Shown here in pieces: positions 55,709 to 64,000 of a stretch of DNA of 64,000 nucleotides (position 1 is the first letter of the stretch; the number at the start of each line of letters is the position of its first letter). The DNA is from Sphaerospermopsis torques-reginae ITEP-024 (GTDB taxonomy: Bacteria > Cyanobacteriota > Cyanobacteriia > Cyanobacteriales > Nostocaceae). The position numbers and the translations under genes are program-made. The DNA lies in contig NZ_CP080598.1 of NCBI RefSeq assembly GCF_019598945.1, positions 806,001-870,000 on the forward strand, read 5' to 3'. The notes below the pieces were generated by a model that saw only the letters and a program-made list of their open reading frames with translations, did not search any database and was not told where the DNA came from.

Positions 55709-56134
55709 TTAATTATCGTTACATAATCCTCTAAGTCTCTCACCATTGCGGCATCTTTCTAAAATTCTATCTAAATTTTTCCCCCATTTTCTACAAGCAT
55801 TTGTATTACCATCTTGACATTGATCTGAAAGGGGAATCTCAGAAATGATGCCTATGAACTTCCATTTACTATTAACTGACTGATACATTTCTCCAGATCG
55901 AGCAACTGCTATAGTGATATTTCCCCATGTTCCAGTTGATATAGGAGCGCCATTTGCATCAAGTCTGACAAAAGTACCACACACATCAAGGCTTACAGGA
56001 ATCTGACTAAATATAAAGGGGGAATTTACAGGTTTGCATTCATAAGTTTGAGCATTGACTGGGTAACTATTAATTAATGTGGATGCAATTGTTAAAGACA
56101 TTCCTATGAACAATACTTTTATGTTGGTATTCAT
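55709..56134 (-). CDS. Small secreted protein with cysteines, unknown
   Basis: ATG 56134 has a strong ribosome site (GGAGAAG); the open frame extends 15 codons further without support. The 141-residue protein has a signal peptide (NIKVLFIGMSLTIASTLINS, cut near NAQ-TYEC), a beta-rich middle (PVSLDVCGTFVRLDANGAPI, GTWGNITIAVARSGEMYQSV) and a Cys-containing basic end (CRKWGKNLDRILERC). Six cysteines suggest disulfides. No family recognised. Confidence 0.65.
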   Translation of the reverse strand: MNTNIKVLFIGMSLTIASTLINSYPVNAQTYECKPVNSPFIFSQIPVSLDVCGTFVRLDANGAPISTGTWGNITIAVARSGEMYQSVNSKWKFIGIISEIPLSDQCQDGNTNACRKWGKNLDRILERCRNGERLRGLCNDN

Positions 56135-56249
56135 TGAACTTCTCCAATAATGATGTTTAGTATTTGTTGGATTTCTCATCCAAACTCAACCTACAAATCT
56201 TATTTCAGGATATAAATAGAAAATAAAGGAAGTTAATTGCATTGCAATA

Positions 56250-56957
56250 CTAACTATTCTTTTTCCAAGGTAGTAACCTATCAATTAATGTCTTTCGATT
56301 GGGCAATTTAGAGGAATTAGAAGAATTATTAGTTGAGAACCTAATAGCCACCTGAGAAAAGAGTTCACCTGACATATTAAAGGACATATCTAAAGACTCT
56401 TTTACCTCATGTAGAAGGTTATTATAGTCAATAATAAGATTTTCAAACTCTCTCTCAAACTCACTACTTGCTGGACCTGATCCTGACGCACCAATCCATG
56501 CCCCAGCAAAAGCGCCCACAGGACCAAGTAAAAGACTACCAATAAAACCTCCCACAAGTGCGGCTTCATTGGATTCATTACTAGAAGTCTGAATCCAATT
56601 TCTAAGTGACGCACGAAAGCGAGTAATTTTTGTATCAATTCTTAAAAGTCTTCCCTCCAACCAGGTGAAGTTTGAACTCAAAATCTCCTCTGCTTCTTTT
56701 CTAGTTGTAATATGAGCAGTATTGAGGATTGAAGATGAACTTTGATTACTCTGGGTTTGGGTAGCAAGATACTGATAATAAGAACTAATTAGGTTGGACT
56801 GATTCTTGATAGAATTTCGTACTATCCGTCGTATTTGATCACTATCGAGCAAGTTCAAAAGATCGTTAAACTCATTGACATTCTGAAATCTTCCCCAGTA
56901 TTCTGCTAATTCTGCATAACAGGCAACTTGTAAATATTCAACGATAGTCTCTGACAT
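56250..56957 (-). CDS. Unknown helical protein with glycine-zipper membrane segment
   Basis: This 235-residue protein has a helical N-terminal half (YLQVACYAELAEYWGRFQNV) and a hydrophobic glycine-rich stretch (about residues 134-160, AALVGGFIGSLLLGPVGAFA) typical of glycine-zipper membrane insertion, followed by a long helix and a Ser/Asn-rich tail. An AGGA ribosome site is present. No family recognised. It is second in the minus-strand cluster divergent from the STAND gene. Confidence 0.62.
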   Translation of the reverse strand: MSETIVEYLQVACYAELAEYWGRFQNVNEFNDLLNLLDSDQIRRIVRNSIKNQSNLISSYYQYLATQTQSNQSSSSILNTAHITTRKEAEEILSSNFTWLEGRLLRIDTKITRFRASLRNWIQTSSNESNEAALVGGFIGSLLLGPVGAFAGAWIGASGSGPASSEFEREFENLIIDYNNLLHEVKESLDMSFNMSGELFSQVAIRFSTNNSSNSSKLPNRKTLIDRLLPWKKNS

Positions 56958-57075
56958 TATTATTTCCTATTGTGATAATTGATATGAACACCAAGAGTTA
57001 CATATCTGTTGGTACAAGTACAAGCAAAGGATCGATTAAAATCAAGACGTAATGAAAATTAGTAAACCTATTCAA

Positions 57076-57297
57076 TTAGTAATGCTCATCATAATGGTGA
57101 TCGCAACCACCTCTAGTACAGGTGTAGCCTGAACCTAAAAAACCAGGACAACTGCATTGTGTACAATGTCCATAAGCATTTTGTATCCACTCATAATTTC
57201 GTCTGCTATCAAGAAGCAGGACTTGTAGAGAATTTTTATCTCCGATCAATATCGGTGAAAGCATTGTGACACGGTTATTATGTGTATTTCTTGTCAT
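57076..57297 (-). CDS. Small Cys/His-rich putative zinc-binding protein
   Basis: The 73-residue protein ends with HCTQCSCPGFLGSGYTCTRG followed by GCDHHYDEHY. The C-x2-C-x-C ... C-x4-C-x-H-x4-H spacing looks like a compact zinc site; similar C-x-C...CxH-x4-H patterns occur in eukaryotic FAM221-like proteins (memory of the pattern, not a search). Start could also be the ATG 11 codons later. It is first in the minus-strand cluster and lies ~160 bp from the divergent STAND gene. Confidence 0.55.
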   Translation of the reverse strand: MTRNTHNNRVTMLSPILIGDKNSLQVLLLDSRRNYEWIQNAYGHCTQCSCPGFLGSGYTCTRGGCDHHYDEHY

Positions 57298-57459
57298 CTG
57301 TTAGCTATTCCTGAATTTGTTGATTATACGGTGAGATTCCCTTAGGAATCCTTAATATCCCTATTTAATCACTCCATCGCCACCATCGCCAAAAATGTGT
57401 ATAAATATCCACAGCCTACACAATTGTGTAGAATATTAAGAAGATTAAGTAACAAACCT

Positions 57460-60400
57460 ATGGATAGACAGAGATTTATTGAGATATTTGAACAATTGAC
57501 ATCTACACAACATAAAATATTACGAAAACTCTTAGCTGGGGAAACAGATGAGCAAATCGCTAATTCTTCCTACATTGCCAAGTCAACTGTTAGAAAGCAC
57601 GTTGAAAATATTTGCAAAGCTTTTGAATTACAAAAAAATCTAGGTAAGCAATATTCAAAACGTGCGGAATTAGTAGCTCTATTTAGTCAATATAAACCTG
57701 AGTTAATTAATCCCCATCAAGAAAATTCAAATAGCCAAAATGTAAGTATTTCTGTAGCCACAAATCCTAAAATAGACTGGGGAGAAGCGCCTAATATTTC
57801 TGTTTTTTATGGACGCAATCATGAACTCAAAACTTTATCCCAATGGATTGTTAATGATCAATGTCACCTAGTAGCTTTATTAGGTATGGGTGGTATAGGC
57901 AAAACAGCTTTAGCTAGTAAATTAACTCAAGAAATTTCTAGTAAATTTGATTATATTATTTGGCGTAGTCTTAGGGAAACACCAAAAATTGAAGATATAT
58001 TAACAGATATAATTAAATTTATTTCCCATCAACAGGAAATTATTTTACCAGATACACTAGGCGGAAAAATAACCAGAATTATTCATTATTTAAAAACGTC
58101 TAAATGTCTGTTAATTTTAGATAATATTGAATCAATCATGCAAAGCGATAATTATGTTGGAGAATATCTCATAGGGTATGAAGGATATGGTGATTTGTTT
58201 GCTCGAGTATGTGAATCTTTTCATCAAAGTTGTTTATTAATAACCAGTCGAGAAAAACCAAAAGAAATTACTTTATTAGAGGCGGTATCTGATGTTTATT
58301 CATTGCAATTGACAGGTTTAAATCCCAAAGAAGGACAAAGTATATTCACAAAATATGGTTCTTTTTCCGGTTCAGATGAAGAATGGAAAGCTGTGATTCA
58401 AACCTATAATGGTAATCCTCTAGCTTTAAAATTTGCAGCCGTGGAAATTAAAGAAGCTTTAAATGGTAATATTTCTAATTTTGTGAAAACTTTTTTAAAC
58501 CAAGGACAAGTTATTTTTAATAATATTAGAAAACTTTTAGAAAGTCAATTTCAACGCTTGTCTGATTTGGAAAAAGATATTATGTATTGGTTGGCTATTA
58601 ATCGTGAACCATGCTCAACTTTAGAATTACAAACCGATATCATTTCATCCTTACCGCAACCAGAATTATTAGAAGCTTTGGCTTCTTTACGCCGCAGAAC
58701 ATTAATAGAGAAAAATCATGAAGATAAATTTAGTCTGCAAAATGTGGTTATGGAATATATCACAGATAAGTTAATAGGCGAAGTTTGCCAGGAAATTAAG
58801 ACAGAACATATTCAATTATTAAATAGTCATGCTCTAATTAAAGCCCAATCTAAGGATTATGTTAGAGATGCACAAATACGTTTAATTCTAAATCCAATCA
58901 AAGAAAAATTACTATTAAATAATGGGGGTAATGCTAATGATAAATTAACTGAATTAATAGCTAGAGAAAAACAAAATTTTTATCGTATTTCTAGTTATTT
59001 TGCGGGAAATATTATCAATATACTTTGTCAACTATCTACAGATTTAACCAATTATGATTTTTCCAATTTAGCAATATGGCAAGCATATTTAAAAGATACC
59101 AGTCTACATTCTGTTAATTTTAGTCATTGCGATTTATCTAAATCTGTTTTCGCAGAAACATTAAGTCGAATTTTAACAGTTGTGTTTAGTCCCAATGGTG
59201 AAATACTGGCCACTGGTGATACTAATGGTGAAATTAGTTTGTGGTTAGTTACAACTGGTAAAAAACTCGCTAATTGGCAAGCACATCAAGATTGGATTAG
59301 GTCTGTAGCTTTTAGTCCAGATGGTACAATTTTAGCTAGTGGAAGTAAAGATAAAACTATAAAATTATGGAACATCAATAATTATCAATGTCTGCAAACA
59401 TTAACAGGACATACTGATGAAGTTTGGTCTGTGGGTTTTAGTCCTAAAGAGTTAAAATTGGCAAGTGGTAGTAATGATAAAACTGTGAGAATCTGGAATT
59501 TACAAACTCAAGAATGTCGCATTTTTCCAGAACATACCCAACAAGTTCAATCTGTAGCTTTTAATTTTGACGGCACAAAATTAGCCAGTGGAAGTGAAGA
59601 TAAAACTATCAGAATATGGGATATCAATACTGGTAAATGTGAGCGAGTTTTAGCAGAACATACAGGTAGAGTTTGGTCTGTTGCTTTTCATCCTGATAAT
59701 TTAATATTGGCTAGTAGTAGTGATGACCAGACAATTAGAGTATGGGATATTAATAAGGGAAAATGTTTGCATATTTTAAAAGGTCATAGTGGGAGAATTT
59801 GGTCTGTTACTTTTAGTCCTAGTGGTAATAAATTGGCTAGTGGTAGTGGTGATGAAACTGTGAAAATTTGGCATACTACTACTGGGGATTTATTAGAAAA
59901 TTTACACGACAATAATCATCGAGTTCGTTGTGTTGCATTTAGTCCTGATGAAAGCATATTAGTAAGTGGTTGTGATACACAAACTTTAAAACTGTGGGAT
60001 ACACATACTGGCAAATGTCTGAGAACTTTACGAGGATATACGAGTTGGGTACGCGCTGTTAGTTTTAGTCCAGATGGTCAAAAATTAGCCTGTGGAAGTA
60101 ATGATAAAACTGTGAGATTATGGGACATTCATAAAGAGGAATGTTTGATAACTTTGAGAGGACATACCAGTTGGGTACGCACTGTTAGTTTTAGTCCAAA
60201 TGGTCAAAAGTTAGCTAGTGGAAGTAATGATCAAACTATTAGGTTATGGGATGTTGTTAGTGGAAAATGTCTGAAAACGCTAATTGGACATAAAGATTGG
60301 ATATGGTGGTTAACCTTCAGTCCTAATGGTGAAATTTTGTTCAGTAGTAGTGATGATAGAACCGTGAAAATATGGGATGCTAATAGTGGAGAATGCCTAA

Positions 60401-61020
60401 AAACATGGCAACCTTTAAGTAGTTGGATCTGGTCTATGGCATTAAGTCCTAATGGTAAAATTTTGGCTACTGGTGATGATGATTTTCAAGTTAGGTTATG
60501 GGATATTGACAGTCAAAAATGCCAGCATATTTGTCTAGGACATTCCTTGCGTGTACAAGCCGTGGCTTTTAGTCAGGATGGCAAAACTCTCGCCAGTGGC
60601 AGTGATGACGGCATGGTGAGGCTTTGGGATGTGAATACGGGGGAATTTTTGCAGGAGTTTAAGGCACATTGTCGCGCTGTGAGAGCGATCGCCTATAGTC
60701 CTGATGATCAACTATTAGCCACGAGTAGTGACGACCAAACTATTAGATTATGGGATTTGACACTCAGAAATACCATCAGTTTCACAGAACATACTCAAGG
60801 TGTAGAATCAATTTCTTTCAGTTCTCAAGATCCAGTTTTAGCTAGTAGTAGCGAAGATGAAACAATTAAAATTTGGGATTTACAAACAGGAGAGTGTCGA
60901 AAAACTCTGAAAATTCACAGACTATACGAAGCTATGAATATCACTAATGCTACGGGTTTCAGTCAAGCCCAAAAAGAGACAATAATAGCTCTGGGTGCTA
61001 GAGAATCATCAAACAGTTGA
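57460..61020 (+). CDS. STAND NTPase (NB-ARC type) with N-terminal HTH and 14 WD40 blades
   Basis: This ~1186-residue signalling ATPase has a LuxR-like helix-turn-helix (residues ~10-60; ETDEQIANSSYIAKSTVRKH), an NB-ARC core with P-loop LLGMGGIGKTALA (~140) and CLLILDNIES Walker B, then WD40 repeats from ~570 to ~1150. I count 14 blades (from ISLWLVTTGKK to IKIWDLQTGE), enough for two seven-bladed propellers. Such proteins oligomerise on sensing a ligand, as Apaf-1 does. I start at ATG 57460 (MDRQRFIEIFEQL); an upstream ATG at 57397 adds 21 residues. Confidence 0.9.
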   Translation: MDRQRFIEIFEQLTSTQHKILRKLLAGETDEQIANSSYIAKSTVRKHVENICKAFELQKNLGKQYSKRAELVALFSQYKPELINPHQENSNSQNVSISVATNPKIDWGEAPNISVFYGRNHELKTLSQWIVNDQCHLVALLGMGGIGKTALASKLTQEISSKFDYIIWRSLRETPKIEDILTDIIKFISHQQEIILPDTLGGKITRIIHYLKTSKCLLILDNIESIMQSDNYVGEYLIGYEGYGDLFARVCESFHQSCLLITSREKPKEITLLEAVSDVYSLQLTGLNPKEGQSIFTKYGSFSGSDEEWKAVIQTYNGNPLALKFAAVEIKEALNGNISNFVKTFLNQGQVIFNNIRKLLESQFQRLSDLEKDIMYWLAINREPCSTLELQTDIISSLPQPELLEALASLRRRTLIEKNHEDKFSLQNVVMEYITDKLIGEVCQEIKTEHIQLLNSHALIKAQSKDYVRDAQIRLILNPIKEKLLLNNGGNANDKLTELIAREKQNFYRISSYFAGNIINILCQLSTDLTNYDFSNLAIWQAYLKDTSLHSVNFSHCDLSKSVFAETLSRILTVVFSPNGEILATGDTNGEISLWLVTTGKKLANWQAHQDWIRSVAFSPDGTILASGSKDKTIKLWNINNYQCLQTLTGHTDEVWSVGFSPKELKLASGSNDKTVRIWNLQTQECRIFPEHTQQVQSVAFNFDGTKLASGSEDKTIRIWDINTGKCERVLAEHTGRVWSVAFHPDNLILASSSDDQTIRVWDINKGKCLHILKGHSGRIWSVTFSPSGNKLASGSGDETVKIWHTTTGDLLENLHDNNHRVRCVAFSPDESILVSGCDTQTLKLWDTHTGKCLRTLRGYTSWVRAVSFSPDGQKLACGSNDKTVRLWDIHKEECLITLRGHTSWVRTVSFSPNGQKLASGSNDQTIRLWDVVSGKCLKTLIGHKDWIWWLTFSPNGEILFSSSDDRTVKIWDANSGECLKTWQPLSSWIWSMALSPNGKILATGDDDFQVRLWDIDSQKCQHICLGHSLRVQAVAFSQDGKTLASGSDDGMVRLWDVNTGEFLQEFKAHCRAVRAIAYSPDDQLLATSSDDQTIRLWDLTLRNTISFTEHTQGVESISFSSQDPVLASSSEDETIKIWDLQTGECRKTLKIHRLYEAMNITNATGFSQAQKETIIALGARESSNS

Positions 61021-61366
61021 TTGCTTGGTTTTTATGGTATGGATATGTTTTTCTAGAAGTTGATAAGAGGATGTTTGTAAATCTAAATTACAGCGATTTT
61101 CAGGTAAATGAACCACATTTTTTAATCTCACGCAAAGGCGCAAAGGAAGAAAGGAAGATAACAAGAAGGATGTGGTACAAATACATGAAAACTGCTGTAA
61201 TACTAAAATTAGTGATTAGAAATACAAAATGTCTATTGATAATACAAAAGTTCTTATCTAAAATCAGCCACAGTATTTAAAGTTGAAGGGAGCAAATTCT
61301 GACGTACAATGTATAATCTCCCTGGCTTTAGCCCAGAGAGTGTCAACAAACTAGGTTATTTCCACA
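61021..61366. other. Intergenic region with ACGCAAAGG-type repeat
   Basis: An open frame starts here on the plus strand but its composition is poor and it contains the dispersed GCAAAGGCGCAAAGG repeat (61131-61150), also present as GCAAAGGGCGCAAAGG near 63683. No gene supported. Confidence 0.5.
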
Positions 61367-63601
61367 GTGATTAATGAAATTTTAGTAAAAATCCGTGCTT
61401 TTCTGCTGCAAGATAAAGGTTCACCTTTAACTTTTAGTGTCCCTAATTTCCTATCAATTATTCTTTTTACTAGTGCAGGAGTGACAGCTTTAGTTTGGGG
61501 AGTGAGTGAACTCAAATGGTTACAAACTAGGGAGTTAAGCATTTATGATCAGATGTTGCGTTCGCGAAGCGTTTTGCAAAAATCGCGCCCTCAAGAACCT
61601 CCTGATAACAGAATTTTATTAGTGACAATTACTCAAGAGGATCTGAAGAGGGAAAAATGGCCTTTATCAGATCAAACTATTAATAAATTACTAAAAAAAT
61701 TAGAGTCTTATCAACCCCGTGTCATTGGTTTAAATATTTATCGACATGAGCAAAAAAATTTAGCTGCTAATCTCAAAAAGCCAAATCAAATTATTGCCAC
61801 TTGTTTATTAAGTAACATTGGTAGATCAGAAGTTGCCCCACCTCCCAATTTTCCTATAGATAATATCGGCTTTGATGATGTAGTTACTGATAACGCGGTT
61901 GATCAAGTTATTCGTCGCGGTTTATTATTTGTTGATTATACAACAGAAGATCGTCAATGTAAAACTAGATTTTCCTTTGCTGCTTTATTAGCTATTATTT
62001 ATTTAGAAAAACAAGGTATTGAATATAGTTTTACTGAAAAACAAGAATTACAAATAGGTAAAACTATCTTTTCCCGCTTATATAAAGACGCAGGTAATTA
62101 TCAAGATACAGATGACGATGGCTATCAAATTTTATTAAATTATCGTCACCCGAATAACTTAGCAAAACAAGTTACTCTCACACAAGTTTTCACAGATCAA
62201 GTTAACCCCAATTGGGTACAAGATCGCTTGGTAATTATTGGAACTACTGCCGCTAGTGTACATCCTGGTTACTATACACCTTATAGCAGTTTATCAGACC
62301 AACCAGCGAGAATGCCTCGTGTTTTTATTCATGCCCAAATAGCCAGTCAAATTATTAGTACAGTGATCGATGGTAGACCTTTAATGTCTTATTGGCAAGA
62401 CGGTTTTGAATGGTTGTGGATTTGGGTTTGTGCTTGTATTGGTGCTATTTTAGCATGGCAATGGCGACATCCTTTAATGTTAATAACAGTAGAGTTTTTC
62501 ATTATTGTTGGTATTGTAGGAATTGCGGCTGGGTTGTATTTGCAAGCAATATGGATACCATTATTTACACCTTCTTTAGCTTTAGTTATTAGTAGTGTTG
62601 CTGTCATGGGTTACACGACTTATCAAACCCAAAAACAAAACCAAGAGATTCGGCTACAAGTTGAACAACAACAAGAAGCTATTGCTCAAATCAGCTTACT
62701 ATTGGATCAATCAACACAACTGCCATCGGATTTTAACAACTTTGATTTTTCAGAAATATCAAAATTCCCAACAGATGATTTATTGTTAGCTGGACGTTAC
62801 AAAATTTTAAAAACTCTTGCTTCCGGTGGTTTTGGATGTACTTATTTGGCAGAAGATACACAACAAAAAGGTAATCCTATTTGTGTAGTTAAACAATTAA
62901 TGCCCGCCCGTCGAGATCCAAGATTTATGGACGTTGCCCGTAGATTATTTAATACGGAAGCGGAAATTTTAGCAGTAGTGGGAAAACATGATCAAATTCC
63001 TGAATTGTTTGCTTCTTTTGAAGAACATCAAGAATTTTATTTAGTTCAAGAATATATTATTGGACATACTTTAAGTGAAGAATTACCCCCAGAAACAGGT
63101 GTTAAAAGTGAAGCTTATGTTGTAGATATGTTGAAAAAAATTTTAGAAATTTTATCATTTATTCATCAACACCGTGTAATTCATCGGGATATTAAACCTA
63201 CAAATATTATGCGACGTACAGAAGATAATCGCTTGGTGTTAATAGATTTTGGTGCTGTCAAATTAATTCAACCACGAATAGAAGGAGAAACGGAATTAGC
63301 TACTGTTGCTATCGGCACAAGAGGTTATTCACCACCAGAACAATTTGCCGGTCATCCACGCTTATGTAGTGATATTTATGCTTTAGGTATGATTGGGATT
63401 CAAGCTATTACTGGTATACCACCCCAAGAACTACCAGCAAATCCCGAAACTGGTAATATTATGTGGCGAAACAGAATTAATGTTAGCGATGAATTAGCAG
63501 CAATTTTAGATAAAATGGTTTGTTATCATTTTGGCGATCGCTATCAGTCCGCTACCGCAGTTATTCAAGATTTGAAGTCATTAATAATTCGTAATTCTTA
63601 A
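61367..63601 (+). CDS. CHASE2 sensor domain Ser/Thr protein kinase
   Basis: This 744-residue membrane kinase starts at GTG 61367. One N-terminal membrane helix (~28-48) leads to an extracytoplasmic CHASE2 domain (~50-330; typical SIYDQMLRSRS and DRLVIIGTTAASVHPGYYTP), then three membrane helices (~345-425), a coiled linker (QNQEIRLQVEQQQEAIAQIS) and a kinase domain from ~474. The kinase has GGFGCTYLAE, VVKQL with the lysine, HRDIKPTNIM (~604), DFGAVKL (~627) and GTRGYSPPEQF. It senses an outside signal and phosphorylates cytosolic targets; FHA proteins are natural readers. Confidence 0.92.
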   Translation: MINEILVKIRAFLLQDKGSPLTFSVPNFLSIILFTSAGVTALVWGVSELKWLQTRELSIYDQMLRSRSVLQKSRPQEPPDNRILLVTITQEDLKREKWPLSDQTINKLLKKLESYQPRVIGLNIYRHEQKNLAANLKKPNQIIATCLLSNIGRSEVAPPPNFPIDNIGFDDVVTDNAVDQVIRRGLLFVDYTTEDRQCKTRFSFAALLAIIYLEKQGIEYSFTEKQELQIGKTIFSRLYKDAGNYQDTDDDGYQILLNYRHPNNLAKQVTLTQVFTDQVNPNWVQDRLVIIGTTAASVHPGYYTPYSSLSDQPARMPRVFIHAQIASQIISTVIDGRPLMSYWQDGFEWLWIWVCACIGAILAWQWRHPLMLITVEFFIIVGIVGIAAGLYLQAIWIPLFTPSLALVISSVAVMGYTTYQTQKQNQEIRLQVEQQQEAIAQISLLLDQSTQLPSDFNNFDFSEISKFPTDDLLLAGRYKILKTLASGGFGCTYLAEDTQQKGNPICVVKQLMPARRDPRFMDVARRLFNTEAEILAVVGKHDQIPELFASFEEHQEFYLVQEYIIGHTLSEELPPETGVKSEAYVVDMLKKILEILSFIHQHRVIHRDIKPTNIMRRTEDNRLVLIDFGAVKLIQPRIEGETELATVAIGTRGYSPPEQFAGHPRLCSDIYALGMIGIQAITGIPPQELPANPETGNIMWRNRINVSDELAAILDKMVCYHFGDRYQSATAVIQDLKSLIIRNS

Positions 63602-64000
63602 TTCGTAATTGGCAGCATCCCAAATGTGTCAATTTATTTTTATCTATGGAAATAATATGCCCCAAGGCTTAATATGATTGAACCGCAAAGGGCGCAAAGG
63701 ACACAAAGGACACAAAGGTAAGAGAGTTTAAGAGATTTTTTAGTGTTGCTGTGGTTATTTTTTCAAAATTGGGATGCTGCCTCGTAATTCGTAATTATGA
63801 ATTACTACTTTGTATATATTAGAAGTTATTATTTATACTTTTGCTTGTGTAAATCTTGTCTAAGTCTTGTGTAAATATATATAAATATATAAGGCAAATT
63901 TTTACATTAAACTATGCAAATAATACATAAGTAAATTTCTATGTTTACGATTAGGAACTATAATGAATATTATTTTTTTGTTAAGGTTCTCCCAAAAGGA
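63602..64000. other. Intergenic tail of the window
   Basis: AATTCGTAATT repeats (63586-63612, 63783-63800), the GCAAAGG repeat near 63683-63720 and AT-rich DNA. No gene seen; a gene may begin beyond the edge. Confidence 0.5.

Noticed and set aside
61017-61280. An 87-codon frame after the STAND gene
   Set aside because: It contains the dispersed GCAAAGG repeat, has no ribosome site and no recognisable protein features.

Overview
This 64-kb window looks like the chromosome of a filamentous, heterocyst-group (Nostocales) cyanobacterium. Supporting signs are Mg-chelatase ChlI, a tocopherol-cyclase-like protein, TPR, WD40, CHAT and CHASE2-kinase proteins, frequent HIP1 octamers (GCGATCGC), and spacers full of heptamer-type tandem repeats (GTCACCT, AATTCGT, AATTGGT, TTTTAGA). 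The HepT-like toxin in the CRISPR locus has R102, H107 and Y109 spaced as in the experimentally studied Aphanizomenon flos-aquae HEPN-MNT pair, so an Aphanizomenon/Dolichospermum relative is my best guess (inference).

Layout. 1-5 kb: end of an amino-acid ABC permease, an RnfD/NqrB-like membrane protein, a DUF2330 secreted protein, a broken CAP-domain gene and an aspartate aminotransferase. 5-19 kb: a complete subtype I-D CRISPR-Cas locus: a WYL repressor (opposite strand), a candidate crRNA-like mini-array, two tandem 200-bp promoter-bearing repeats, a 59-aa gene, an MNT/HEPN toxin-antitoxin pair overlapping cas10d, csc2, csc1, cas3, a PD-(D/E)XK-like protein, cas6, cas4, cas1, cas2, a leader with a near-consensus promoter, and a four-repeat array. 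19-29 kb: housekeeping genes (glycosyltransferase-TPR, chlI, a CobO-like protein, adenylate kinase, rph, MlaE permease, pgl, FHA protein, M50 protease). 28.5-31.8 kb: decayed remains of a class 1 DISARM defence locus (drmD and drmA pieces) with a HigBA pair and mobile repeats between them. 32-45 kb: dnaX, a paired TPR-CHAT locus, an Rpn-type pseudogene, ABC transporters, two tRNAs, a heme-carrier-like protein. 45-55 kb: cysK, small unknown genes, msrB, YdcF, tRNA-Arg, tocopherol cyclase and a truncated DnaJ-TPR-WD40 gene. 55-64 kb: a cluster of small membrane, secreted and Cys-rich unknowns divergent from a STAND NTPase carrying 14 WD40 blades, then a CHASE2-kinase.

The most interesting observation is upstream of the cas operon. 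On the minus strand a promoter (6154-6126) is followed directly by a degenerate CRISPR repeat, a ~23-nt guide, a second degenerate repeat and an intrinsic terminator ending at 5995. The first 16 nt of the guide match a site in each of the two tandem promoter repeats. In one copy the only mismatch is guide position 6; in the other, positions 6 and 12. These are the positions that do not pair in type I Cascade complexes. Both sites have a 5'-GTC PAM, which fits the GTN-type PAM of I-D. This is what a Cas-dependent regulatory guide (CreA/CreR-like) controlling the cas/toxin promoter would look like. I know of no described I-D example. Everything here is read from sequence alone.

The window is also rich in small mobile repeats: a 219-bp MITE with 11-bp target duplications, a second MITE family with another element nested in it, a third family that sits inside two broken genes, and an ATCCTG...GATTCAGAC dispersed repeat that also lies inside the CRISPR array tail.
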